The notes under the pieces were generated by a model that worked only from the letters and a program-made list of their open reading frames with translations, did no database searches and had not been told where the DNA came from. A DNA stretch of 64,000 nucleotides from JAWKXU01 sp020446465 (GTDB taxonomy: Bacteria; Pseudomonadota; Alphaproteobacteria; Sphingomonadales; Sphingomonadaceae). Within the stretch, counting starts at the first letter, position 1; each line of letters starts with the position of its first letter. Location of the stretch: NCBI GenBank assembly GCA_041396845.1, contig JAWKXU010000004.1, positions 62,001 to 126,000 on the forward strand. Reading direction: 5' to 3'. Shown one piece after another: positions 7,944 through 16,462 of the stretch. The position numbers and the translations under genes are program-made.

Positions 7944-8984
7944 TTAGGCCGCCAGCGCGATTTCCAGCCCTTTTGCCGCAAACATCGCGCCGAGCCGCGC
8001 CCCAAGCTCCTCCGAATTGTCCGAAACCCCAAGGCCCTGTGCGGCCCTGTGGCGCACACTTTCCGAACCCACCGCCGCACGAAAGAATGCAAATGCCTGA
8101 TGGTAAGCGGTCATGCGTTCAGCCCGACCAAACCTGGCGTAGTAGATTTCAAGATAATCGCGCTGATCCGGAATACCGAGTTCGACAAGATCGATGCCAC
8201 GCAACCCGCCATAATCCTGGGGTGTGGTATGAAACGCCATGCAGTTAAATCCGGCATCGGCAAAGGGATGACCGATTGTCGATAATTCCCAGTCAATGAT
8301 GGCTGCAACCTTGCCGCGCTCTGTATCGAATACGAAATTGTTGAGTTTAAGGTCGCCATGACACAGCGAGGCCATGCCTTCCCCAGCATCGGGATGCTCT
8401 TCAAGCCATGTGGTCAATTCGTCCAGCGCAGCATTGTCGCGATGCGCTTCTTCGCGCCAGAAGCGGGACCAGCGTGAAAACTGGCGGTCAAAATAATTGC
8501 CCGGGCGTCCATAATCACCCAGTCCGATTGCCACCCAGTCCAGTCGATGAAGGTCGGCCATCGTTTCAGCCATGGAAACATAACAGGCATGTCGCTGTGA
8601 TGGAGAAAGGCCTGGCATGGAAGCCTGCTGGAAGACTTCGCCGTCTACCGCCTCCATCAGGTAAAACGGCGTACCGATAATGCCTGTGTCATCTTCATAG
8701 AGGTAAACGTCAGGCACAGGAATGCCAGTGCCCTGAAGAGCCGACAAGACCCTGAACTCGCGGTCGATAGCATGGGCAGACCGCATGATCGGGCCGGGCG
8801 GCTGTTTGCGCAGAACCATCCGTTTCCCTGCAAAATCGAGGAAAAAGGTCGGGTTGGATAAACCGCCCGAAGTCGGCTCTATCCGGTCAATGCACCCCTT
8901 GGTCGCCAACCGGCTGCGCAAATGCGTTTCCAGCCTGCCAAGGTCAAAGTCGGGACAATCTGTCATGCGGTCAGACCCGGCCAT
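7944..8984 (-). CDS. Aminoglycoside phosphotransferase-fold kinase (ACAD10/11-type)
   Basis: The 346-residue protein has the APH kinase fold: an N-terminal lobe containing MVLRKQPPG, the catalytic loop HGDLKLNNF and the metal-binding IDWELS. Similar proteins often sit beside acyl-CoA dehydrogenases, as the fused N-terminal part of ACAD10/11 does in animals. There the kinase phosphorylates 4-hydroxyacyl-CoA so that it can re-enter beta-oxidation. Here the acyl-CoA dehydrogenase gene is directly upstream with a 6-base gap, so the same coupling is a reasonable inference. Antibiotic resistance is an unlikely role. A second in-frame ATG lies at 8966. Confidence 0.82.
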   Translation of the reverse strand: MAGSDRMTDCPDFDLGRLETHLRSRLATKGCIDRIEPTSGGLSNPTFFLDFAGKRMVLRKQPPGPIMRSAHAIDREFRVLSALQGTGIPVPDVYLYEDDTGIIGTPFYLMEAVDGEVFQQASMPGLSPSQRHACYVSMAETMADLHRLDWVAIGLGDYGRPGNYFDRQFSRWSRFWREEAHRDNAALDELTTWLEEHPDAGEGMASLCHGDLKLNNFVFDTERGKVAAIIDWELSTIGHPFADAGFNCMAFHTTPQDYGGLRGIDLVELGIPDQRDYLEIYYARFGRAERMTAYHQAFAFFRAAVGSESVRHRAAQGLGVSDNSEELGARLGAMFAAKGLEIALAA

Positions 8985-8990
8985 TGAGGC

Positions 8991-10259
8991 CTATCCAGCC
9001 TTTTCCGTTGCATAGGAACTGTCCGGGCGCCGCCGTCGAAACAGCGAGGCGACAACATTGCGGATCTGGATTTCGTCCGACCCTTCGGTGATCCGGTATC
9101 GGCGATGGTGGCGGTAAATATGTTCGAACTGTTTTTCGCGGCTGTAACCAAGTCCTCCGTGAATCTGGATTGCAAAGTCTGCCGCCCGGCAAACAAACCT
9201 GTTGGAGCGATAATTGGCGATGGAAACATTCGCACTGACGGCCATCGGGTCCTCGTTATCAAGACGCGCGGCTGTGACAAAAACGAAGCTGCGCAACATT
9301 TCACATTCAGCGAAAAGGTCGGCAAGCTCGAATTGCAAGGCCTGGCGTTCAGCCAGGGGCTTGCCAAAGGTTTCGCGCTGCTGTGCATAAAGAACCGATT
9401 GTTCGATGCAGTAACGCGCGGCACCAATGCTGGCCGCGGCCTGCCTGATACGGTTCTGCTGGATAAAGCTTTGCGCCATGCTCAATCCTTCGCCCTCTGC
9501 CCCAAGTATGGCGGAGGAGGGGACGCGGACATTCTCCAGCGCTACTGTGGCGTGATCGGATGGCATGTTGAAAGTCCAGGCATTTTCAACAATCCGTAAG
9601 CCGGGGTCAGCCACAGGCACGAAAAATGCGGTAATCCCCTTATGGTCACCCGGTTTGCCCGAAGTGCGCGCAAAGACGAGATCATGCCTGGCCCGGTGAA
9701 TCTGGCTGTTCCAGCGTTTCATCCCGTTGATTGTCCACGTGTCACCGTCCCGCGTCGCGGTGGTTTCGATCCAGGTCGCGTCGCTCCCATGGTCGGGTTC
9801 GGAAAGGGCAAAGGCGACATGGTTGTGTCCCCTGATGATGCCTTCGATATAGGCTGCTTTCTGTTCCTCGGTGCCGTAGCGGTTGATCACGAAGACAAGC
9901 GGAAAATTGCCGACGATGGAAGATTCGTCCTGCAAATCATTATGCAGCCCAAGGCCTTTGGCAGCCAGATGCTCACGGATTACGGCAATGTCGAGATTGG
10001 AGGCATCGCCTCCGCCAACCTCGCTGGGCAGGCCAAGGCGCAAGTGGCCGGCTTCGTCCGCACGCCGCTCCATCTCACGCAACAGGTCTTCCCATTCCTT
10101 GCTTGGAAAGCCGTCATTTTCCCAGTCGGTACGGGCATACTCCCGCCGATGATCGAAAAACTGCTCATTTTCGGCCTGAAGCGGCCTGATCTCGGTTTCG
10201 ATGAAATGATCGAGTTCGTCCAGTTTCCTGCGTAGTTCATCGGATATGGGCAGAAACAT
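8991..10259 (-). CDS. Acyl-CoA dehydrogenase
   Basis: This FAD enzyme oxidises an acyl-CoA at the alpha-beta bond. The 422 residues contain the FAD-loop signature ALSEPDHGSD and the C-terminal RITEGSDEIQ, whose first Glu fits the catalytic base position in many family members. YSREKQFEHIYR precedes it, as is usual. I chose the ATG at 10259, preceded by an AAAGG ribosome site, over one five codons upstream. The kinase-fold gene follows after six bases; together they suggest processing of a hydroxyacyl-CoA. Chain length and branching preference are not predictable. Confidence 0.9.
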   Translation of the reverse strand: MFLPISDELRRKLDELDHFIETEIRPLQAENEQFFDHRREYARTDWENDGFPSKEWEDLLREMERRADEAGHLRLGLPSEVGGGDASNLDIAVIREHLAAKGLGLHNDLQDESSIVGNFPLVFVINRYGTEEQKAAYIEGIIRGHNHVAFALSEPDHGSDATWIETTATRDGDTWTINGMKRWNSQIHRARHDLVFARTSGKPGDHKGITAFFVPVADPGLRIVENAWTFNMPSDHATVALENVRVPSSAILGAEGEGLSMAQSFIQQNRIRQAAASIGAARYCIEQSVLYAQQRETFGKPLAERQALQFELADLFAECEMLRSFVFVTAARLDNEDPMAVSANVSIANYRSNRFVCRAADFAIQIHGGLGYSREKQFEHIYRHHRRYRITEGSDEIQIRNVVASLFRRRRPDSSYATEKAG

Positions 10260-10324
10260 TTGCAAACCTTTCAAAAACTTTCAGCCGTAGTCGGCTTGGG
10301 TAATCCTGCACGGGGCGGTGGCGG

Positions 10325-11143
10325 CTACCACAGTTGCCCGGTGGCAATCTCGACAAGGGCGAGAACCGAAAAGCCGCGGAAACGATCGATATGGCCTTCG
10401 CCTGTCCGGTCTTCAGCCAGGCAGACATCGCCGGGATGGAAATGCTCCACGGCGCCGTCAGCGGCCTCCAGTTCGGTCACACCATTCAGGATAATCGCCA
10501 GATTGTTGACGATTTCGGGATGCCAGTCGATAAACCCACCATCGGGGAAACTCATGAAACGAAACCCATCTACCGGCTTGGGATCGCTCCACACACCCGA
10601 TGGCGCTGCAAACAGTTCCCGAAACTCGCGGAAATAGCTGCGGGCATTGTCCGCCCGATAAAGCCGTTTGAGATTGGGGCTAGTTGCGTCTGCGACGTTA
10701 TCATCGATTGCGATGCGCGTGCTGCTGCCCGTTGCCGGCCAGTCATCATCCAGCGCAAGCTGGAGGAGTTTCGTTCCTTCGCTGCACCCAAAATCGGCCG
10801 CGCCACATGCATCCGCGCAAATCAGCGCAATATCACCACGGCTAAGGCTCTCTTGCTGTTCCCCTGTGGTAATCTGCAACTGGCCGTCTATCACGATGGT
10901 CAAAGCACGCGCCGTATTCCCGGCGATGTCGGGTATCGCCCCACTTTCAATTCTATTTGCCAGATGTATCGTGCGCAAACCTGCTGACTGGTCCAGATTG
11001 TAAACCAGCGGCGGATCTTCACCCGTGGCGCGCCGCCTGTAGGCCGCCGCATCAATCGGGCCGTCGCGATGCAGAACCGGAAAGTGCAACGGGGCAAGCG
11101 AGGCACCGTTGAGCGCATCCCTCATAAGATACACTGCTTTCAT
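10325..11143 (-). CDS. Cupin-like protein, two-domain
   Basis: The 272-residue protein has two halves that each look like a cupin barrel. The first contains ARALTIVIDGQLQIT and SRGDIAL; the second contains IDWHPEIVNNLAIIL and FHPGDVCLAED. Cupins in catabolic operons are often dioxygenases, isomerases or binding proteins. Only some of the usual metal-binding histidines can be placed (in DWHPE and EHFHPGD), so catalysis is uncertain. It is the first structural gene after the regulator in the minus-strand run, 65 bases upstream of the acyl-CoA dehydrogenase. Confidence 0.55.
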   Translation of the reverse strand: MKAVYLMRDALNGASLAPLHFPVLHRDGPIDAAAYRRRATGEDPPLVYNLDQSAGLRTIHLANRIESGAIPDIAGNTARALTIVIDGQLQITTGEQQESLSRGDIALICADACGAADFGCSEGTKLLQLALDDDWPATGSSTRIAIDDNVADATSPNLKRLYRADNARSYFREFRELFAAPSGVWSDPKPVDGFRFMSFPDGGFIDWHPEIVNNLAIILNGVTELEAADGAVEHFHPGDVCLAEDRTGEGHIDRFRGFSVLALVEIATGQLW

Positions 11144-11262
11144 GTGGCTCTCTCCCGCAATTGCCCTGGCACTGTGGCCCGGTCCAATGATTTACTACAA
11201 GAATGCGCGTGGCGCTGTTGAATGCACAAGAAAAAACAAGGACAGTCGCATCGACCGCGGCA

Positions 11263-11943
11263 TCAGGCGTCCAATGTCCGGAGAACCAGATTGGCGGAAT
11301 TGTCCATATGTTCGCAAATCAATTTCGGCGCCCGGTCAAAATCACGGGCAAGAACAGCGTCCATGATCGCCTTGTGCTCACCGGCAAGATCGCGAGGATA
11401 AAGCACATCGACGCGTGAGAGAATCTCACGGTAACGTTCACATGAATCGAATAGCTGGCTGGAAAAGTTTCGGAGATAATAGGATGGGCAAGCAGCCAGT
11501 AGCGCGCGGTGAAATTCACCGTGTGATCTGATCCACGTCATATCGCGCCGATTGTCTCTGGAAATCTCCGAAGGTGCCCGGGTCAACCGATGATGGGCGA
11601 GGATGATCCCTTCCTCCCATGCAGCATCGCCTTGCTGCATGGTTTCGTTCAGTGCCATCACGTCGATCAGCTTGCGCATCCTTATCAATTCACGAAGGTC
11701 ATCCGAACTGATCGCCGCTACCCGAAAGCCGCGCTGATTTTCCTGGCTGACAAGGCTCTCTGCAGTTAGCCGGCTCAGGGCTTCGCGCAAAGGGCTTCCG
11801 CTGCAGGCATAGCGGTCGCGCAGCACCTCTATCTTGAGCTTCTGATCGGGCGGGAGAGCGCCTGCGATAATGTCAGCCTTTAGCTTTTCATATACGGAAA
11901 GCGCGGCGTCCAGTTTATCGTTACTATGTGTTTGTAAGGGCAT
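11263..11943 (-). CDS. GntR-family transcription regulator, FCD (FadR) subfamily
   Basis: The 226-residue protein has an N-terminal winged helix-turn-helix (about 15-70, with SPLREALSRL and NQRGFRV) and a C-terminal FCD ligand domain. The FCD domain shows metal-site histidines in EFHRALLA, GEHKAIMDAV and CEHMDNS. FCD regulators usually respond to a carboxylic acid or related metabolite and bind palindromes near their own gene. The gene is divergent from the TonB receptor gene, and the shared spacer has a 9-6-9 palindrome overlying a good minus-strand promoter. Autoregulation and control of the catabolic block are inferred. I preferred the ATG at 11943 to a TTG at 11952. Confidence 0.88.
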   Translation of the reverse strand: MPLQTHSNDKLDAALSVYEKLKADIIAGALPPDQKLKIEVLRDRYACSGSPLREALSRLTAESLVSQENQRGFRVAAISSDDLRELIRMRKLIDVMALNETMQQGDAAWEEGIILAHHRLTRAPSEISRDNRRDMTWIRSHGEFHRALLAACPSYYLRNFSSQLFDSCERYREILSRVDVLYPRDLAGEHKAIMDAVLARDFDRAPKLICEHMDNSANLVLRTLDA

Positions 11944-12087
11944 TGCTATCAATCTCTTGCTGCCCGCATGGCAAAGTCAAGTGTGATAATTGTCCGCACG
12001 CCCCATTGCCTCCCCGTCATATTTATTCCGCACCATGCGATCGGCTGTTCGCTGTCAGTGGCATCGCCCGCGCAGCCTGTTTCCGAC

Positions 12088-12116
12088 ATAATATCGACAA
12101 AATTATGTTTGTCGAT
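12088..12116 (-). promoter_or_regulatory. gntR promoter overlapped by a 9-6-9 palindromic operator
   Basis: Bases 12093-12116 are ATCGACAAA, six bases, then TTTGTCGAT, with perfect arms. On the minus strand a -35-like TCGACA (12115-12110) and a -10-like TATTAT (12093-12088) are 16 bases apart, so the palindrome covers the whole core promoter. A dimer bound here would block gntR transcription and could affect the divergent receptor promoter. Confidence 0.6.
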
Positions 12117-12125
12117 TGCTTGTTG

Positions 12126-12131
12126 TATAAT
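12126..12131 (+). promoter_or_regulatory. Candidate -10 box for the TonB receptor gene
   Basis: TATAAT is a perfect -10 hexamer 83 bases before the receptor ATG. No good -35 is present at 16-18 bases; that position falls inside the palindrome at 12093-12116. The promoter may therefore depend on, or be blocked by, the regulator. Confidence 0.4.
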
Positions 12132-12213
12132 GGGCGCGTTCGTTTATTATTACGGCCAGCAGTGTAAGTGCGAGGGACGCGATGGCACTGAAAACACAGG
12201 GAGGAATATCTAT

Positions 12214-14640
12214 ATGTCGTGCAAGACATTCATTACAGCATTGGCGCTTTCGGCATCGGTTGGCGCGGTGACGACAGCGCAGGCGCAGCAAAGCGCTAAC
12301 GAACCTGCAAATTATGGGGTGGGCGAAATTATCGTTACCGCTCAAAAACGTTCGGAAAGCATCAACGACATCGGTATGTCGATTGCCGCGATTTCCGGAT
12401 CGGAACTTCAGGATCGCAAACTGGGCGACCTGTCAGAAGTGATCACACAGGTTCCAGGCCTGACTTTCGCCGCCAGCCAGTATGATACGCCGATCATCAC
12501 CTTGCGCGGTGTCGGCTTCAACGAAGTGTCACTGGGTGTCTATCCGGCCACCAGCCTTTATGTGGACGAAGTGCCGCTGCCATTCCCGGCGATGGCGGCT
12601 CACAGTTCATTCGATCTGGAACGGGTCGAAGTCCTGAAAGGGCCGCAAGGCGTGCTGTTCGGTTCCAACTCAACGGGTGGCGCAGTGAACTTCATCGCCG
12701 CCAAACCGACAAGCGACCTTTCGGCTGGCTTTGATGTCAGTTTTGGCCGGTTCAACACAATCGAAGGCAATGCCTACATCAGCGCGCCGCTTGGCGACAA
12801 GGTAGGCGTGCGCCTTGCTGCAACCGGAGCGAACGGCGATGCTTGGCAGAAAAGCAATTCGCGCGATGAAAAGAACGGCAAGAAAAGCTACATCGCTGGC
12901 CGCCTGATGCTGGAGGCGGAACCTTCAGATTCTGTCCGCCTTACCGCTGTCGTAACCGGCTGGAAAGACAAGTCCGATCCGCTTGCCATGCAGTTTGTTG
13001 CCGCAACGCCCAAGAGCTGGGCGCAGGCACCTGGTATCGCGGCAGCGCAGAACGCCGTGCCGTTTTCGCCTGAAAAGCCACGCGCAGCCGATTGGTCTCC
13101 TATTGCCGAACCAAACGGTGATCGCGATTTCTGGCAAGCATCGCTGCGCGGCGAGTTTGATCTGTCGGATACCACGAAACTGACGGCCATTGCCGCGCAC
13201 AGCGAATACAATCAGGATCTGACAATCGATTCTGATGGTAGCCCGCTCAATTCATCGGACGTGTTGCAGAATATCGGCGAAGTCAAATCGACATTCTTCG
13301 AGGCCCGCCTTGACGGGCAGTTGGGGGCACTGCGCTGGCTTGTTGGCGGAAACTACGAAAATTCTGACACTTACGAAAACCCCTATATCCAGTTTGTCGA
13401 CAACACCAGCAACCGGCCGCAGGGCTTCCATGTGAACCGCACGCTGACGCCAAACGATCAGGCCATTGAAAGCTACGCCTTCTTTGGCAATCTGGAACTT
13501 GAGGCCACCGATCAACTGACAGTGAAGGCCGGTGCGCGTTACACAAACACCAAAATTGACAGCTTCATCTGTAATTCTGATCCCGGTAATGCGCCGGGTG
13601 TACCTGATGTCAGCTTGGGGAGTTCAAACCCCGATCTTGTTGGTCTGAACGCGAATGCCGCTTATGCGTTCAACGTTCTTGGAGGGCTGAGCGGCCGTCC
13701 CTTCGATCCGATTGGCGTTGGCGATTGCTTCGTGCTTGACGGCCCGGTTGGGCAAGGCATTCCGGGGCCGTTCTATGGCACGCTGAAGGAAGACAACGTG
13801 TCCTGGCGCGTTGGTGCAGACTACAAGCTGAACCCGGACACGCTGCTCTATCTTAACGTCTCTAAAGGTTACAAGGCGGGCAGTTTCCCGACCATCGCCG
13901 CATCGACGAGCCAACAGTTGCAGCCGGTCACGCAGGAATCGGTGCTGGCGTTTGAAGGCGGCGTAAAGGCGAGCTTCGCCGACCGTCGGATTCACTTGAA
14001 TACTGCGGCGTTCTACTACGATTACAAGGACAAGCAGGTTCGCAACTCGATCGTCACATTCTTCGGCCCGCTACCGGCGCTGACCAATGTGCCCAAGTCG
14101 CGGATCTGGGGCATCGAAGGCGAACTGACCGCTGCGATCACGCCATCGCTGACGTTCCGCGCTGCCGGCACTTATCTCAATACGAGGATCAAGAAGTTTT
14201 CCGGTTTCAGTGTATTCGGTATTCCTGACACCGATTTTGCCGGGGAAGATCTTTCCTATGCGCCGGACTTCACTTTCTCGGCCGGGCTTGATTATCGCCA
14301 GCCAGTCGGGACGGGTGAAGTCTTTGCTGGCGTCAATGTGCAGGGGCAGACCAAATCCGAAGCTATTATCGGCGCACGATTTGAAACCGTTCCTGCCGCC
14401 GCGCTGGAGGCTGGTTATGCCAAATCGATCAAGGAACATTATTTCATGATCGAAGGTTATGCCACTGTGGATGCTCGCCTTGGCTATGAAGCAGAAGATG
14501 GCCGTTGGAAGGTCATGGTCTGGGGCAAGAACATCACCAACAAATACTACTACACAAACGTGGTGGCTTCGTCCGAAGGCGGTGCCCGCACAGTGGGTCG
14601 CCCGGCGACTTATGGCATCACGCTTGGCATGAAATATTGA
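12214..14640 (+). CDS. TonB-dependent outer-membrane receptor
   Basis: This 808-residue protein forms an outer-membrane barrel for energised uptake. It has a signal peptide (residues 1 to about 25, ending AQAQQ), a TonB-box-like stretch GEIIVTAQKR, and a plug domain with ITLRGVG, ERVEVLKGPQG and FGSNSTGGAVNF. The barrel ends in GITLGMKY with a terminal aromatic residue. I chose the ATG at 12214, which has a GGAGG ribosome site; the open frame extends 82 codons upstream without signal-peptide character. Sphingomonads use such receptors for large hydrophobic or aromatic substrates. Its divergence from gntR and its position ahead of a hydroxylase suggest it takes up the substrate of this block. 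Confidence 0.94.
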   Translation: MSCKTFITALALSASVGAVTTAQAQQSANEPANYGVGEIIVTAQKRSESINDIGMSIAAISGSELQDRKLGDLSEVITQVPGLTFAASQYDTPIITLRGVGFNEVSLGVYPATSLYVDEVPLPFPAMAAHSSFDLERVEVLKGPQGVLFGSNSTGGAVNFIAAKPTSDLSAGFDVSFGRFNTIEGNAYISAPLGDKVGVRLAATGANGDAWQKSNSRDEKNGKKSYIAGRLMLEAEPSDSVRLTAVVTGWKDKSDPLAMQFVAATPKSWAQAPGIAAAQNAVPFSPEKPRAADWSPIAEPNGDRDFWQASLRGEFDLSDTTKLTAIAAHSEYNQDLTIDSDGSPLNSSDVLQNIGEVKSTFFEARLDGQLGALRWLVGGNYENSDTYENPYIQFVDNTSNRPQGFHVNRTLTPNDQAIESYAFFGNLELEATDQLTVKAGARYTNTKIDSFICNSDPGNAPGVPDVSLGSSNPDLVGLNANAAYAFNVLGGLSGRPFDPIGVGDCFVLDGPVGQGIPGPFYGTLKEDNVSWRVGADYKLNPDTLLYLNVSKGYKAGSFPTIAASTSQQLQPVTQESVLAFEGGVKASFADRRIHLNTAAFYYDYKDKQVRNSIVTFFGPLPALTNVPKSRIWGIEGELTAAITPSLTFRAAGTYLNTRIKKFSGFSVFGIPDTDFAGEDLSYAPDFTFSAGLDYRQPVGTGEVFAGVNVQGQTKSEAIIGARFETVPAAALEAGYAKSIKEHYFMIEGYATVDARLGYEAEDGRWKVMVWGKNITNKYYYTNVVASSEGGARTVGRPATYGITLGMKY

Positions 14641-14663
14641 TTGCAGCCTTGCTTCAAGCCCGC

Positions 14664-14695
14664 GCACTGCTCCACCTTTCAGGGTGTTGCAGTGC
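14664..14695 (+). terminator. Stem-loop after the TonB receptor gene
   Basis: GCACTGC (14664-14670) pairs with GCAGTGC (14689-14695), and an inner CACC/GGTG stem strengthens it. There is no T run after it, so it may be a weak terminator or an mRNA-stabilising structure between the receptor and the monooxygenase. Confidence 0.3.
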
Positions 14696-14778
14696 CGGGT
14701 TAGGCAGGGTGAGAGGGTTTCTGAATGGATCAGCAAAGAGATTGCGTCTTGGGCTGATTGGCTCATGACGTGGTGACG

Positions 14779-16422
14779 ATGTCTTTGATTTGTGCTGACC
14801 AACACTTCGATGTGATAGTTGCCGGCGCAGGCCCTGTGGGGCTGTGCCTCGCAATAGATCTGGGGCGGCGCGGGGTGCGATGCCTCCTTTTGGAACGCAA
14901 CCCGCGACCGGCTGACTGGCCCAAAATGGACCGGACCAATGCCCGTTCAATGGAACTTTTCCGCAGGGTTGGCCTTGCTGACCAGATAAGGGAACTTGGC
15001 TTTCCTGCCGACATTCCCATGGATGTCTTCCTGATGCGGCGGATGAGCGAGCCACCCGTTGCCGTCATACCTTTTCCATCTGTGCAGGAATGGCGTGAAC
15101 GTATTGCAGCTTGCCACGATGGCTCACTCCCGCTCGAACCTTACCAACTTGTTGCCCAGAACAAGCTGGAGCCGTTTTTAAAACGCGTGGCCGAAAACAC
15201 CCCGAACGTGACGGTGCGTTACGGGCTTCGGCTGGATAGCCTTCAACAGCGCCCTGACGGGGTGACAGCGCAATCCCTCAACACCGATGGTGAAGTGGAG
15301 ACGTTTACCGCGCAATATCTTGTCGGGACCGATGGCGGATCGAGCACTGTGCGGCGCGCCGTGGGGATAACGCTGGAAGGCACAGGGAATATCCGCGAAC
15401 TGCGGCAGGTCGTGTTCTATTCACCCGACCTGTTTGACAAGCTGCAGCACGGGAAGGGGCGGCACTATTCATTTCTCGATGAACACGGCGCCCTGATTGT
15501 CGTGCAGGGCGATCGCAAGGAGTTCACCCTTCATACCGACCTGCCGGAAGATACAGACTTCAAGCCGGTAATAGAACGACTACTGGGCTTTGAATGCGAT
15601 CTGGAAATCCGGAAAGTTGCAAGCTGGCGCCACCATCTTCTGCTTGCGGATCGCTATCGCGCAGATCGCGTTTTTCTGGCTGGCGATTCAGCCCACCTTG
15701 TCATTCCAACGGGCGGGCTGGGCATGAATACGGGCGTTGGCGATGCCTTCAACCTTTCGTGGAAACTGGCGGCGGCAATCCACGGCTGGGGCGGCGAAAC
15801 GTTGCTTGATTCCTATGAGACAGAGCGCAGGCCAGTGGGTGCATTCAACGTGGAATCGGCGGGCTGGGCGGCTGATGCCGTGCCGCAATGGCGCAAGTTC
15901 TATAAGGCGGAAATGCTGGAAAACACGCCCGAATCTGCCACAATGCGGCGTGAGATCGGCGAGGCTTTCGTCAAGTTTCATGGCCGAATGCACAGTATGC
16001 GCGGGGCGGAGTTCGGATATTGCTACCCAACTTCGCCTGTTGTTTCTGCGAAACCTGATAATGAACCCATCTGGGATCGGCAGAAATATGAACCGCATAC
16101 CCGGCCCGGCGCACGCGCACCGCATATGTGGCTGAACGATGGAACGCCGTTACAGGACAATGCCGGAAACGAGTTTACGCTGCTGGACTTTGCTGGCCTC
16201 GATAAACCCGATGACGCAGAAGTCGCGGCCATAGTTGATGAGTTCCTGGACCGCGGCGTGGACCTGAAACACCTGCCGCTGCGCGAACCGCAGATGCGGT
16301 CGCTTTACGACAAGAGATTTTATCTTCTGCGGCCGGACTTGCACATTGCGTGGCGCGGCGATGAATTACCTAAAGATTGTTTGCCATTAGTTGATCTTGT
16401 CACTGGCAACATTGCGCCCTGA
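14779..16422 (+). CDS. FAD-dependent aromatic hydroxylase (PheA/MhpA-like)
   Basis: The 547-residue protein belongs to the class A flavoprotein monooxygenases, which hydroxylate phenolic or similar rings with NAD(P)H and oxygen. It shows the dinucleotide-binding motif GAGPVG with LLLERN, the middle motif VGTDGGSST and the FAD ribityl motif VFLAGDSAH followed by GLGMNTGVGDAFNLSWKL. The C-terminal thioredoxin-like region is short. I set the start at the ATG at 14779; an upstream TTG (14758) is also in frame. It lies 40 bases ahead of an SDR gene. Its substrate is unknown; hydroxylation of a ring intermediate is inferred. Confidence 0.88.
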   Translation: MSLICADQHFDVIVAGAGPVGLCLAIDLGRRGVRCLLLERNPRPADWPKMDRTNARSMELFRRVGLADQIRELGFPADIPMDVFLMRRMSEPPVAVIPFPSVQEWRERIAACHDGSLPLEPYQLVAQNKLEPFLKRVAENTPNVTVRYGLRLDSLQQRPDGVTAQSLNTDGEVETFTAQYLVGTDGGSSTVRRAVGITLEGTGNIRELRQVVFYSPDLFDKLQHGKGRHYSFLDEHGALIVVQGDRKEFTLHTDLPEDTDFKPVIERLLGFECDLEIRKVASWRHHLLLADRYRADRVFLAGDSAHLVIPTGGLGMNTGVGDAFNLSWKLAAAIHGWGGETLLDSYETERRPVGAFNVESAGWAADAVPQWRKFYKAEMLENTPESATMRREIGEAFVKFHGRMHSMRGAEFGYCYPTSPVVSAKPDNEPIWDRQKYEPHTRPGARAPHMWLNDGTPLQDNAGNEFTLLDFAGLDKPDDAEVAAIVDEFLDRGVDLKHLPLREPQMRSLYDKRFYLLRPDLHIAWRGDELPKDCLPLVDLVTGNIAP

Positions 16423-16462
16423 CACGCTCAGGCGAATATAATTCCACACGAAGGAGCAAGGC

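Noticed and set aside
7944..8984. Antibiotic-resistance aminoglycoside phosphotransferase
   Set aside because: The fold is shared, but the gene is embedded beside an acyl-CoA dehydrogenase in a catabolic operon, where ACAD10/11-type kinases are usual.
14071..14805. Minus-strand open frame of 244 residues opposite the TonB receptor end
   Set aside because: Composition is shadow-like; the plus strand has the receptor barrel with a terminal aromatic residue.
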